The notes beneath the pieces were generated by a model, which searched no databases, was not told where the DNA came from, and was given only the letters and a program-made list of their open reading frames with translations. A stretch of DNA of 64,000 bases from Rickettsia endosymbiont of Cantharis rufa. GTDB lineage: Bacteria > Pseudomonadota > Alphaproteobacteria > Rickettsiales > Rickettsiaceae. The DNA lies in assembly GCF_964026445.1 (NCBI RefSeq), contig NZ_OZ032150.1:806001-870000 (forward strand), given 5' to 3'. Every line of letters begins with the position of its first letter. Positions within the stretch are counted from its first letter, which is position 1. Positions 20,461 through 29,713 of this stretch are shown piece by piece. Both the position numbers and the translations under genes were made by a program.

Positions 20461-21291
20461 GGCCGCGCCCCCGTATTGCAGCTTAGCATGAATAGTCTAT
20501 AATCCTCAAACAGTAATAAGAGAGAATTATAGTTAAGGAGTTATGACAAGAATATATGTTAAGTGTAGATCAAGAATAGATGTTAAGTGTAGATATTATA
20601 ACGACACAGAAAAAGTAGTAAAGGCGGGATATTCAATTTCAAAACAACAGAGATATCAATGCAAGCAGTGTAATCGATATTTTTAACTGTAATATATTAA
20701 TAATGCCTCTAAGCCTGGAGTCAAGACTCAGATAGTAGATATGTCAATCAATGGCTCTGGAGTTAGGGATACAGTAAGAGTATTAAAAGTGGGTATCAAT
20801 ACGGTTATCCGTGTTTTAAAAAAATCTAGCGTTAAAAAAGATAAATCATTCTATCAATACGATAGAAGTAATTATTGCTCCTGAAATAGATGAACAATGG
20901 TCTTATGTACAGAATAAATCCAAACAAAGATGGCTTTGGTATTCTTTGGATAAGATTTTGTTAAAAGTAGTTGCTTATACTTTTGGTACGAGATGTGATA
21001 GCACATCAGAATCATTACTGAAAAAAACCGGAGGATTTTAAGGTTACTTTTTACTTTACAGATGGATGGGGAAGTTATGCTAGGTTATTAGATCCCAAAA
21101 AACACATTGTTAGTAAAAAATATACTCAACGGATAGAACGGGGTAACTTAAATCTTAGAACAAGATGCAAAAGACTGACACGTAAAACAATTTGTTTTTC
21201 CAAGTCATTGGATATTCATGATAAAGTCATCGGAACTCTTATTGAACGTATAGCCTTTTAATATCCACATCTGTAAAATGGAGGTGCGGCC
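20461..21291 (+). mobile_element. IS1-family element, copy 2
   Basis: 831 bp, oriented opposite to copy 1. Starts GGCCGCGCCCCCGTATTGC; ends with the complement of GGCCGCACCTCCATTTT. It shares the TAA codons after NRYF, the Cys-to-Tyr change and both A7 runs with copy 1. InsB keeps the Trp in RWLWYSLDK. Left flank is the acrB fragment, right flank an IS256 scrap; there is no target duplication. Confidence 0.9.
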
Positions 21292-21442
21292 TAAAGTTGA
21301 TACATTTGTATCATTATTGATCAATAAATCTATCGCTTGATCCATTGCAGCATCTTGTTTCTGTGTCATTGTAATCTCTCTTTTTGTTATATTTTCTTTT
21401 ATATAACCTTTGAGAAATTTACACACTTATTTGGACAGAGCC
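21292..21442 (-). mobile_element. IS256/Mutator-type element, 5' end fragment
   Basis: The end sequence GGCTCTGTCCAAATAAG on the minus strand is followed by a leader and the first 26 codons of a transposase (start codon 21369-21367; MTQKQDAAMDQAIDLLINN and on). IS1 copy 2 removes the rest. The family is suggested by the terminal sequence and the N-terminus, and is not certain. A similar end occurs near 41738-41767. Confidence 0.5.
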
Positions 21443-21719
21443 TTATAACAACATGGTATCAAATAGAGTATGAGTCGTAAAGGAAATTGCTTGGATAATG
21501 CTGTTGCCGAAAGTTTCTTTCATACTATAAAAACAGAATTAATGTATCAATATAAATTTTAAAACTAGGGAGGAGGCAGAATATGCCATATTTGAATATA
21601 TAGAGGAATTTTATAACCGTATCAGAATGCATTCTGCTAACGATTATTTATCACCAGTAAAATATGAAGAAATACAAAATTGCGCTTAGACAACTGTCCG
21701 GAAAAGTGTCGACAGATCA
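21443..21719 (+). mobile_element. IS3-family element, 3' fragment (degenerate)
   Basis: C-terminal part of an IS3-type orfB with indels and a terminal TGTCCGGAAAAGTGTCGACA. It is a near copy of the better fragment at 43673-44022 but with more damage: lost bases in AAATTTTAAAAC and GAGTATGAGTCG. Its left edge abuts the IS256 end. Confidence 0.75.
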
Positions 21720-21778
21720 AAGTTCCAGAATTTGCTGAAACTTTAACAGATTCACTTCTGCCTGAGTATTCAAATTAT

Positions 21779-22219
21779 TTAAGAAAATACCGCTCGCTCG
21801 ACTGCGTCTGCACTATGTTGTACTAAATCCTTAGCGATTTCTTTAGTAACCATCTTTTTTAGACTGTTTTTAAGTTCTTGCCTAACACATCCAAGCATTT
21901 GTGGTTCTGCTACAATAATCAGTTCCTTATATTTAACTTGACCATTCCCTGCTATTTTTTCTAAATGCTTAATAACACTTCGTGCTGCTTCTTTATGTTC
22001 TATATTTTTTAGAGAAGTGTGCGGCTCAAACAATGATCCCGGTGTAGATTTATTTTGGTAAAGGCTTTGTCTTTTTTCTCTATGGTGGTGATGTTCCTCA
22101 GAGTCCAAGGCTAATTTTAAAGGCTTAGTAGTAGTGATTTTAAAACCTTGTGCATCGTAAAGCATCATTTGTTTGCTATCAATAACTGCAATTAATTTTA
22201 ACGGTGCTGTACCTACCAT
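21779..22219 (-). CDS. host attachment-like protein (baeRF/Host_attach family)
   Basis: 146-residue protein of the family annotated as 'required for attachment to host cells'. It has KLIAVIDSKQMMLYDAQGF at the N-terminus and a His-rich turn (SEEHHHHREKRQS). SLFEPHTSLKNIEHKEAARS and ELIIVAEPQMLGCVRQEL precede the final helix VTKEIAKDLVQHSADAV. The fold is related to archaeal release factor/RNase-like domains, and the family name should not be taken as proof of adhesion. It precedes nothing on its strand; plsC lies upstream. Confidence 0.8.
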   Translation of the reverse strand: MVGTAPLKLIAVIDSKQMMLYDAQGFKITTTKPLKLALDSEEHHHHREKRQSLYQNKSTPGSLFEPHTSLKNIEHKEAARSVIKHLEKIAGNGQVKYKELIIVAEPQMLGCVRQELKNSLKKMVTKEIAKDLVQHSADAVERAVFS

Positions 22220-22279
22220 AATACCTCCATAACAATATTAGTATTTTAATGATAATACTAATTATTACATAAACCAATA

Positions 22280-23005
22280 TTAATTTAATAATTTTTGCTT
22301 CTCGCTATTAATTATTTGCTCAATTTTGTCATTAAGTATACGTACGTCAGTTTGCTCCACCTCTTCTTTTTCTATTACACCTATAATCTTTACTTTTATA
22401 GTTCCAGGCTGCTTAAACCAAAAACCTCTAGGCCAAAATAAACCAGCATTATGAGCCATCATTACAATTGGAACTTTAGTAATCGAAGCAAGCTTTACGG
22501 CACTTGGCTTAAATTTCACCGTTCTATCAGGTGGAACTTTAGTTGATTCAGGAAATATTATTAACCATAATCCTTCCTTTATTTTTTCCTGACCTTCTCT
22601 TAAAATCTGAGCAACCGAGCTATTAGTACCACGGTCTACCGCAATCGGTTTAACCATCCGAAGTCCCCAACCAAGTAATGGTATGTTAAATAATTCACGC
22701 TTTAATACCCAGGAATGTTTAGGAATAATCAGTTGCATAAACATTTGATCCCAAAAGGATTGGTGATTAGACACGACTATTGAGATTGTCTTTGGTAATT
22801 TCTCCAGCCCCCCTACTTCATATTTTAGACCGCAACAAATTTTTGCAAGCCATACAAAAGCATAAGAAAAGATAATGGCAATTCTATATCTCATTTGATA
22901 GTTGACATTGAAAAATGTTACGGGTATGTAACATATAAGAAAGAAAATAGATGTAAATAACGATAATAATCCGTAAAATGATAAAATTCTTAAACGCCAA
23001 AGCAT
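22280..23005 (-). CDS. plsC: 1-acyl-sn-glycerol-3-phosphate acyltransferase
   Basis: Membrane enzyme that makes phosphatidic acid from lysophosphatidate. 241 residues with one or two N-terminal membrane helices (LSLFTSIFFLICYIPVTFF). Motif I is NHQSFWDQ (H and D catalytic). Motif III is FPESTKVPPDRTVKFKPSA, with Ser in the place of the usual Gly of FPEGTR. VPIVMMAHNAGLFWPR is motif IV. A standard length for PlsC. Confidence 0.92.
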   Translation of the reverse strand: MLWRLRILSFYGLLSLFTSIFFLICYIPVTFFNVNYQMRYRIAIIFSYAFVWLAKICCGLKYEVGGLEKLPKTISIVVSNHQSFWDQMFMQLIIPKHSWVLKRELFNIPLLGWGLRMVKPIAVDRGTNSSVAQILREGQEKIKEGLWLIIFPESTKVPPDRTVKFKPSAVKLASITKVPIVMMAHNAGLFWPRGFWFKQPGTIKVKIIGVIEKEEVEQTDVRILNDKIEQIINSEKQKLLN

Positions 23006-23080
23006 AATTATTAAATTAATTATTAATTAAAATGGTATTTATAACATAAATTTATAGCGAGTAAAATAAAAAGGTATTAA

Positions 23081-24073
23081 ATGAGAAAAACTGCTCTTTC
23101 CGGTGTGCAAGCAACCGGTTCTTTACATCTTGGTAATTATCTTGGTTCAATTAGAAACTGGGTTAAAATGCAGGAAGAACATAATTGTTTTTTCTTCTTG
23201 GCAGATTTGCATGCTATCACAATTGATATTAAACCGCCAGAACTTAATAATTCAGTTATGGAAACTCTTGCAATTTACCTAGCAGCAGGTCTAGAGTCCG
23301 ATAAAGTAACGATTTTTGTACAAAGTATGGTAAAAGAGCATGCAGAGCTTAGCTGGTTGCTTAATTGCGTTACACCGCTTGGATGGTTAAAGCGAATGAC
23401 GCAATTTAAAGATAAAGCAGGTAGCGATCAAGAGAAAGCTTGCCTTGGGTTATTTTCCTATCCGGTACTTATGGCAGCGGATATATTGATATATAAAGCT
23501 GATATAGTACCTGTCGGTGAAGATCAAAAACAGCATTTAGAGCTAACAAGAGATATTGCGGGAGTGATAAATAGGAAATTTAATAAAGAAATTTTAAAAG
23601 TTCCCGAACCGCTAATTAACGGTTCCGGCACAAGAATCATGAGCTTACGGGATGGATTAAAGAAAATGAGTAAATCTGATATATCTGATTTTGCTCGTAT
23701 TAATTTGAAAGATGATAATGACCTTATTCATCAAAAAATAAAGAAAGCCAAAACTGATCATTTAAGCTTTGTTAGCTATGATAAAGAAGAAAGACCGGAA
23801 ATTAGTAATTTATTAGATATTTATAGAAGTTTATCCGAAGAAAGTTTGGAAAAAATAATCGATAATTATCAAAATCAGGGTTTTGCAAAATTTAAAGAAG
23901 ATTTAGCTGAAATTATTATTACAAATCTACAACCGATACGTAATAAATATTTAGAATTAATGAACGATAGGGAATATTTATTAAAAATACTGCACAAAGG
24001 AGCAGAAAAAGCAAGAATTAGGGCTTCTGAAACGGTTAACGAAGTTAAAGAACAATTTGGATTTGTAATATAA
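23081..24073 (+). CDS. trpS: tryptophanyl-tRNA synthetase
   Basis: Class I synthetase charging tRNA-Trp. 330 residues. The start is LSGVQATGSLHLGNYLGSI with the HIGH-like LHLGN. DILIYKADIVPVGEDQKQHLELTRDIA forms the tryptophan site. The KMSKS loop is intact (LKKMSKSD). Divergent from plsC with 75 bases between, which must hold both promoters. Confidence 0.97.
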   Translation: MRKTALSGVQATGSLHLGNYLGSIRNWVKMQEEHNCFFFLADLHAITIDIKPPELNNSVMETLAIYLAAGLESDKVTIFVQSMVKEHAELSWLLNCVTPLGWLKRMTQFKDKAGSDQEKACLGLFSYPVLMAADILIYKADIVPVGEDQKQHLELTRDIAGVINRKFNKEILKVPEPLINGSGTRIMSLRDGLKKMSKSDISDFARINLKDDNDLIHQKIKKAKTDHLSFVSYDKEERPEISNLLDIYRSLSEESLEKIIDNYQNQGFAKFKEDLAEIIITNLQPIRNKYLELMNDREYLLKILHKGAEKARIRASETVNEVKEQFGFVI

Positions 24074-24135
24074 AATTGATATTTTTTTCAAGATTTTCCT
24101 TGAAATATACAAGATTATTTGGTATGAATCTTCTT

Positions 24136-24225
24136 GGATAGGTGGCCGAGCGGTTGAAGGCACTAGTCTTGAAAACTGGCGTACGGGTAACCGTACCGTG
24201 GGTTCGAATCCCACCCTATCCGCCA
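24136..24225 (+). tRNA. tRNA-Ser (UGA)
   Basis: Perfect 7-bp acceptor stem GGATAGG/CCTATCC, discriminator G and encoded CCA. The anticodon stem CTAGT/ACTGG holds the loop CTTGAAA, giving anticodon TGA. The long variable arm (GTACGGGTAACCGTAC) is the class II shape expected of tRNA-Ser. The T arm has GGTTCGAATCC. Confidence 0.97.
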
Positions 24226-24348
24226 GCTCTAAAAAATTTTATTTCATTCATATTCATTTCTTTAATCTTAATCTTTTTTAATTTTGCATCAATATATTAA
24301 TAGTCTTTGCTAAGTAAATTTAAAACCACCAACATATAGGATATCTAA

Positions 24349-24941
24349 ATGAAGGAGGAAGTTATAAAAAATTATAGGTTAAATAAATTAAAAGAAGGTA
24401 ATGCCCGTAAACTTAATTGGCTTTTTCTTCCCAGCGGTCCTGGTATGGGAACTAACTACTTGATTGATTTTGTATCAAAATTGGATTTACAGGGTTCATT
24501 ATATATAGGTGATTTTCCTGGAGATGGAGATAATTATAGTGCTGAAGAAATACATTACGATGCGTGCTGGTTACTCATTCTTTTAGTCGTATGTTTGCAT
24601 TAATCATAGATAGTTTAGAAAAATTATTAGCGGGTTTAGTTATAATAAATAATGCTCCGGATAATAGTTGGGTGGGGTTAATAGAAGAGACTGTGGTTAA
24701 ATATAAATTACCTAATTCAGCTGAGGATATAAAAAATTATATGAAAACCGAACAAATGATCAATTAAAAAAATTCTTTTATGTAAGCATTCCATATTTAT
24801 TTTGTGAGCATGAAGTACCGGAAGGAAAACAGTTACTAGAAATTTCTTCATATAATATAAAGACAAGAATATGGGGGTGATCAAGAGTTTCATAACTCGT
24901 ATAAATATAGCTGGATGTCTAATAAATTACCGACATTAATT
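24349..24941 (+). pseudogene. alpha/beta-hydrolase pseudogene (proline iminopeptidase-like)
   Basis: Begins with a GAAGGAGG-rich region and MKEEVIKNYRLNKL. The first frame has LNWLFLPSGPGMGTNYLIDF, the oxyanion-hole region of alpha/beta hydrolases. A frameshift near 24564 leads to VLVTHSFSRMFALI, with the nucleophile Ser context. The next stop after EQMIN is followed by two further frames (FFYVSIPYLFCEHEVPEG, then YKYSWMSNKLPTLI). An IS481 end truncates it at 24942. At least three frame breaks, so not functional. Confidence 0.75.
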
Positions 24942-25558
24942 TGTAAAAGTCAAGATTTAATCCTACAGACACTATAAAAACTATATCTGAATGTCTGATA
25001 AGTTATGACTGTCAGATGAGTATTCAAGATATAAGATTTCGTTATTCTTTTCAACATCTAACTTTTTACTATCCATAAAAGTCTGCATAGGCGTTTTACC
25101 ATAGCGATATTTACCGGAATGTGATCTTTCGTTATTGTAATGCTCTAACCAAATATCAAGATCTAGTTGTAGATCATCAAGATCAGTATAAATCTTTTTA
25201 CGCATAGCTGTATCAAAGAATTCTTGTTTCATAGTTTTATTAAATCGTTCACACATACCATTTGTTTGAGGAGAATATGCTTTAGTAGTAGTATACTCAA
25301 TACCCTCAATGCTTAAGAACAATTCAAAAGCATGATACTCTATATTGCCCTTATATTTACCACCTCTATCAGTTAGAATACGAAGTACTGGTATTTGCTG
25401 ACTCTCATACCACGGCAGTACTCTATCATTAAGCATGTCAGTAGCGGTAAGAGCTGTTTTATCAGTATATAATTTAGCATCTGTAACCCTAGTATAGCTA
25501 TCAATAAATACCTGAGAATATACCTTGTCTATACTTTTAAAATTACCTACATATATAA
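24942..25558 (-). mobile_element. IS481-family element, 3' half
   Basis: Terminal sequence TGTAAAAGTCAAGATTTAA at 24942, then the C-terminal half of the transposase on the minus strand from YVGNFKSIDKVYSQVF to SDSHNLSDIQI. It holds RILTDRGGKYKG and SPQTNGMCERFNKTMKQEF, the later catalytic D and E regions. The element was split by the IS3-family copy at 25559; its other half is at 27144-27508. About 200 bases between the halves are missing compared with the copy at 62583. Confidence 0.85.
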
Positions 25559-25772
25559 TGGACTGAAAAATCAAGACAAAATTTCGAGTAATTTACTTGG
25601 TAATTTTGTTCAAAATTAAGCTGCTATTTGTGTATGATGTTGTATACTATCGAGATATACATTCATGGGTTTTTTATACCCAATACTTGAATGAAATCTC
25701 TGATAATTATATTTACTGATATAATCATTGATACCCTCTTTAAGTTCTCCTATATTTTGATAATCATTAATA
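25559..25772 (-). mobile_element. IS3-family element, 3' fragment
   Basis: Terminal repeat TGGACTGAAAAATCAAGAC at 25559. The last about 50 codons of orfB on the minus strand read INDYISKYNYQRFHSSIGYKK and end HHTQIAA. Cut by IS1 copy 3. Its 5' half is at 26603-27143; the middle of orfB, with most catalytic residues, is gone. Confidence 0.8.
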
Positions 25773-26602
25773 GGTCGCGCCTCCATTTTACAGATGTGGA
25801 TATTAAATGCTATACGTTCAATAAGAGTTCCGATGACTTTATCATGAATATCCAATGACTTGGAAAAACAAATTGTTTTACGTGTCAGTCTTTTGCATCT
25901 TGTTCTAAGATTTAAGTTACCCCGTTCTATCCGTTGAGTATATTTTTTACTAACAATGTGTTTTTTGGGATCTAATAACCTAGCATAACTTCCCCATCCA
26001 TCTGTAAAGTAAAAAGTAACCTTAAAATCCTCCGGTTTTTTTCAGTAATGATTCTGATGTGCTATCACATCTTGTACCAAAAGTATAAGCAACTACTTTT
26101 AACAAAATCTTATCCAAAGAATATCAAAGCCATCTTTGTTTGGATTTATTCTGTACATAAGGCCATTGTTCATCTATTTCAGGAGCAATAATTACTTCTA
26201 TCGTATTGATAGAATGATTTATCTTTTTTAACGCTAGATTTTTTTAAAACACGGATAACCGTATTGATACCCACTTTTAATACTCTTACTGTATCCCTAA
26301 CTCCAGAGCCATTGATTGACATATCTACTATCTGAGTCTTGACTCCAGGCTTAGAGGCATTATTAATATATTACAGTTGAAAATATCGATTACACTGCTT
26401 GCATTGATATCTCTGTTGTTTTGAAATTGAATATCCCGCCTTTACTACTTTTTCTGTGTCGTTACAATATCTACACTTAACATCTATTCTTGATCTACAC
26501 TTAACATCTATTCTTGCCATAACTCCTTAACTATAATTCTCTCTTATTACTGTTTGAGGATTATAGACTATTCATGCTAAGCTGCAATACGGGGGCACGA
26601 CC
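25773..26602 (-). mobile_element. IS1-family element, copy 3
   Basis: 830 bp, ends GGTCGCGCCTCCATTTT and the complement of GGTCGTGCCCCCGTATTGC. This copy keeps Gln (CAA) after NRYF and the zinc-finger Cys (RYCND), so it has only the second TAA (L-stop-YINN). It has A7 before insB and A7 inside insB, both frame-breaking. It is the copy closest to an intact insA, together with the fragment at 27609. Confidence 0.9.
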
Positions 26603-27143
26603 ATCTCATCTATTCTATTTAATATACTTATATTATAGCTACTAACCTCTTGTACTTTATAATATGCTGAAGAACGGTTAACCCCTAATAATTCACATTG
26701 TCTTGTCTTTGGTAATTGTCCTAGCTTGGACTCTACAAGACTCTTTCTATTTAATAAATCCAAGCTTCTTAGCTTTCCCACTGCCCAATCCCTCTCGATT
26801 GTAGTTTTCCCCAAATCCTTCGCTAGTTCATCATTCCGTTCCTTAAGTCTATTAATTTGCTCTGATATTCACTAACTACCTTGGCTGGCTCAAATGCTAT
26901 CGCTGCATTTGATAAAACTGCTTCTTTCAATGTGATATGCTATTGCTGCTAACCTTATATTTAGATGATAACTGTGATATTGTTACATCCTCTTTTAATA
27001 ATTCTAACACTATCCTTGTCTTCTCTTTAGCACTGAAATTCCGTATCTGTTTTCTTGTCATTTTATATCCTATAAGTTATTGCCTGCATTCTAACTTATT
27101 ACCAAGATACACCAACTATTTTTTGTCCAATTTTTTCAGTTCA
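26603..27143 (-). mobile_element. IS3-family element, 5' fragment (orfA and orfB start)
   Basis: Terminal repeat TGAACTGAAAAAATTGGAC (minus strand, from 27143). orfA starts at 27061 with MTRKQIRNFSAKEKTRIVLE and a helix-turn-helix (SQLSSKYKVSSNSISHWK). orfB then begins (KSLVESKLGQLPKTRQCELL, GVNRSSAYYKV) and is cut after NRIDEM by IS1 copy 3. A frame break lies near 26860. Confidence 0.8.
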
Positions 27144-27508
27144 TTATATACCAGTCTTTTTAAGCTCATTTGATACTCGCATCTGACCATAAGCTGGGTA
27201 TTCTACCGCCATATCTAATACTGCTCTCTCTACCGCAGGATCAACTCTATTTGCTATAATTGGCTTCTTCCGGCTAATCTCATATAACGCCTCTTCTCCC
27301 CCAGTTTCATATAGCTCTTTGAACCTATAATAACTGTCCCTGCTGTATCCCATAGCTTTACACGCTGACGATATACTTCCAAGACTCCTAGCTAATCCCA
27401 GTAATCCTATTTTTGGCTTTATTATTTTTTGATTTAGATTCATTTCTAATCCTCTATTTAATACTTATCTTATTTTACTAAATGTAAGATTGAATCTCAG
27501 CTATTACA
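27144..27508 (-). mobile_element. IS481-family element, 5' half
   Basis: Transposase N-terminus on the minus strand from the ATG at 27443 ([20 protein letters not shown]) to ELKKTGI, where the IS3 element cuts it. The leader ends at TGTAATAGCTGAGATTCAATC (complement, 27508). It has two extra residues (GL) compared with the 62648 copy, a small in-frame duplication. Confidence 0.85.
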
Positions 27509-27528
27509 ATTAATTATTGGAAGTATAA

Positions 27529-27608
27529 TGAACTGAAAAAATTGGACAAAAAATAGTTGGTGTATCTTGGTAATAAGTTAGAATGCAGGCAATAACTTAT
27601 AGGATATA
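27529..27608 (+). mobile_element. second IS3 terminus (inverted relative to 27143)
   Basis: About 80 bases from TGAACTGAAAAAATTGGAC to the ATAGGATATAA before orfA, identical to the end at 27143 but in opposite orientation. It is joined directly to an IS1 fragment, so the IS481 5' half sits between inverted IS3 ends. Confidence 0.8.
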
Positions 27609-27792
27609 ATTTTAACTGGAATATATTAATAATACCTCTAAGCCTGGAGTCAAGACTCAGATAGTAGATATGTCAATCAATGGCTCTGGAGTTAGGGATA
27701 CAGTAAGAGTATTAAAAGTGGGTATCAATACGGTTATCCGTGTTTTAAAAAAAATCTAGCGTTAAAAAAGATAAATCATTCTATCAATACGA
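27609..27792 (+). mobile_element. IS1-family internal fragment
   Basis: Matches the insA/insB junction of the full copies, from TTTTAACTGGAATATATT to TCTATCAATACGA. It keeps Glu (GAA) where the full copies have the second TAA, and has 8 A in the run before insB (TTAAAAAAAATCTAG). That is the arrangement expected for a -1 slip from insA into insB. Confidence 0.85.
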
Positions 27793-27879
27793 ATACCCTT
27801 TTGATCTATCTAAGCTTTTTGCTGAGCATGCTAAACTATCATTTAGTTTATCCGTAATAGTTAAATTAAGTCTTGCCAT
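27793..27879 (-). pseudogene. truncated ribbon-helix-helix antitoxin-like gene
   Basis: The ATG at 27879-27877 opens MARLNLTITDKLNDSLAC and continues SAKSLDRSKGY before it runs into the IS1 fragment. MARLNLTITDKL and SLDRSK are the beta strand and helix start of CopG/ParD/VapB-type DNA-binding proteins. Only 29 codons remain; no toxin gene is next to it. Confidence 0.55.
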
Positions 27880-27931
27880 CTTTTGATCTATATTCAAATT
27901 AATAACACATAACAACACGTTATGACACAAA

Positions 27932-29713
27932 CTACAAATACTTATCCAACACGTCCGACATAATTTTGCGAGCTATTGGGGCAGCAGCTTTACTACCTCC
28001 TCCTCCATGGTCAACAAAAACAGTAACGGAATATCGAGGGTCATGATAAGGAGCAAAGCCTAAAAACAAAGCATGATTACGTCTTTCCCAGGCAATAGAG
28101 TCACGGCTTAAATCATCTTTAGCATTTAGTTTACCTTGTACTTGGGAAGTACCTGTTTTACCGGCAAGCTGTCTATTTTCACCCAAAATTCTATTATAAT
28201 ACGCCGTACCACCCGCAACATTCACGGTATTATATAAACTTTCCTGTATTATTTTGATATTTTCAGGCTTAATATTGACATTATAAAACCCTGGATCATT
28301 TTTTAATACTCTAGGCGTATATAGCTTGCCGTTACTTGCAATAGCCGTAATAAATCTTGCAAGCTGAATCGGTGTTACTCCTAAAAATCCCTGTCCGATT
28401 GCTAAATTAAAACTATCCCCTATTGACCAAGGAAGCTTTAATTTTTTCTTCTTCCATTCTTTTGACGGCACAAACCCGCTATTTTCAGGAGCTAAATCAA
28501 TACCGGTTTTTGAGCCGAAGCCAAATTCTCTTGCAACTTCAAGAATTTTATTCGGACCTACTATTCTTGCTAATTCATACATATAAATATTACAAGAATG
28601 CTCTAAAGCAGACATCATATCTATCGTCCCGTGTCCGTTATGATTCCAGCATCTAAAGCTATTAGTATTAAGGACAGAACTACCGTCACAAAAAACTGTT
28701 TTACTAGGATTAATACCTACTTCAAGGGCTGCAAGTACGGTAATTATTTTAAAAACCGAACCTGGGGGGTACGAGTTTTGTATTACCTTATTAATTAAAG
28801 GTTTATAAGGATCGCTTGTTAAACTTTGCCAATAACTTTCTGATAATTTACTAAAATTATTCGATTCAAAACCGGGCGTAGAAGCACAAATCAGTACACT
28901 TCCGGTTCTACTATCCATAACTATTGCTGAAGAACCTTTGGGATTTAAGTATTGCTGTATATTTTGCTGAAGAGAAGCATCGATATTTAAAGGCATGTCT
29001 TCCCCTGATTTAGTGGGGGTTCCTGCTATTTCTCTTACTTGTTTACCGTAAGCGTTTACTTCAACTTTTTTATAACCGAATTCTCCTTGTAATTTGTTAT
29101 CGTAATATTTTTCAATACCGGATTTACCAATATTAAAATCACTTAAACTATGTATATTTAATTCCTGCTTCTCTTGCTCATTTATCTGACCAAGATAACC
29201 GATTAGATGAGATACGGTAGCTGAAAAAGGATATGATCTTAAATATCCTATATCGATAAATATTGAAGTTAGTTTGTGCTTTTGTTCTTCAATCATCGAT
29301 ACTTGCTGCCAATCAAGCTGATCAAGTATTATTAAAGGGGTGTGACGACTAGATTTTTTAATCTTTTGTTTGATATGATTATATTTTTCCGGAGATAAAT
29401 TTAAAATATTACTAATTATTTCTAATTCATCCCTATAATTATTATTAATACTCCTATCTATTACTAGCTGATAACATGGTTTATTAGTAGCTAAAATATT
29501 GCCTTCTAAATCATAAATCCTTCCTCTACTAGGCGGGAGTAACACAAAACTAATACGATTCTTATCTGATAAAGTCTTATATTCTTCACTTTTAATAAGC
29601 TGTAAATAAAACATTCTTATTCCAAGCAGCGATAGAAATCCGAGTTTACCTACCCCGATTATAAAAGCCCTTCGTGAAATTAACTCACCATGGAGTATTT
29701 TTTTATTTAGCAT
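27932..29713 (-). CDS. mrdA: penicillin-binding protein 2 (peptidoglycan transpeptidase)
   Basis: Cell-elongation transpeptidase, anchored in the inner membrane by one N-terminal helix (AFIIGVGKLGFLSLLGIRMF). 593 residues. The PBP dimer domain holds LPPSRGRIYDLEGNILATN. Catalytic motifs are SVFK (YPPGSVFKIIT), SCN (LEHSCNIYMYEL) and KTG (LAGKTGTSQV). It follows mreD with an 11-base overlap, so the two are translated together and act in the rod complex. Confidence 0.96.
   Translation of the reverse strand: MLNKKILHGELISRRAFIIGVGKLGFLSLLGIRMFYLQLIKSEEYKTLSDKNRISFVLLPPSRGRIYDLEGNILATNKPCYQLVIDRSINNNYRDELEIISNILNLSPEKYNHIKQKIKKSSRHTPLIILDQLDWQQVSMIEEQKHKLTSIFIDIGYLRSYPFSATVSHLIGYLGQINEQEKQELNIHSLSDFNIGKSGIEKYYDNKLQGEFGYKKVEVNAYGKQVREIAGTPTKSGEDMPLNIDASLQQNIQQYLNPKGSSAIVMDSRTGSVLICASTPGFESNNFSKLSESYWQSLTSDPYKPLINKVIQNSYPPGSVFKIITVLAALEVGINPSKTVFCDGSSVLNTNSFRCWNHNGHGTIDMMSALEHSCNIYMYELARIVGPNKILEVAREFGFGSKTGIDLAPENSGFVPSKEWKKKKLKLPWSIGDSFNLAIGQGFLGVTPIQLARFITAIASNGKLYTPRVLKNDPGFYNVNIKPENIKIIQESLYNTVNVAGGTAYYNRILGENRQLAGKTGTSQVQGKLNAKDDLSRDSIAWERRNHALFLGFAPYHDPRYSVTVFVDHGGGGSKAAAPIARKIMSDVLDKYL

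Noticed and set aside
23981..24214. Minus-strand frame over the end of trpS and the tRNA
   Set aside because: It is antisense to a clear tRNA-Ser and trpS; the resemblance to a protein is the usual translated-tRNA artefact.
25616..25855. A 79-codon frame joining InsB-like and IS3 OrfB-like parts
   Set aside because: It is a chimera across the IS1/IS3 junction and not a gene; likewise 26572-26814 and 21205-21426.
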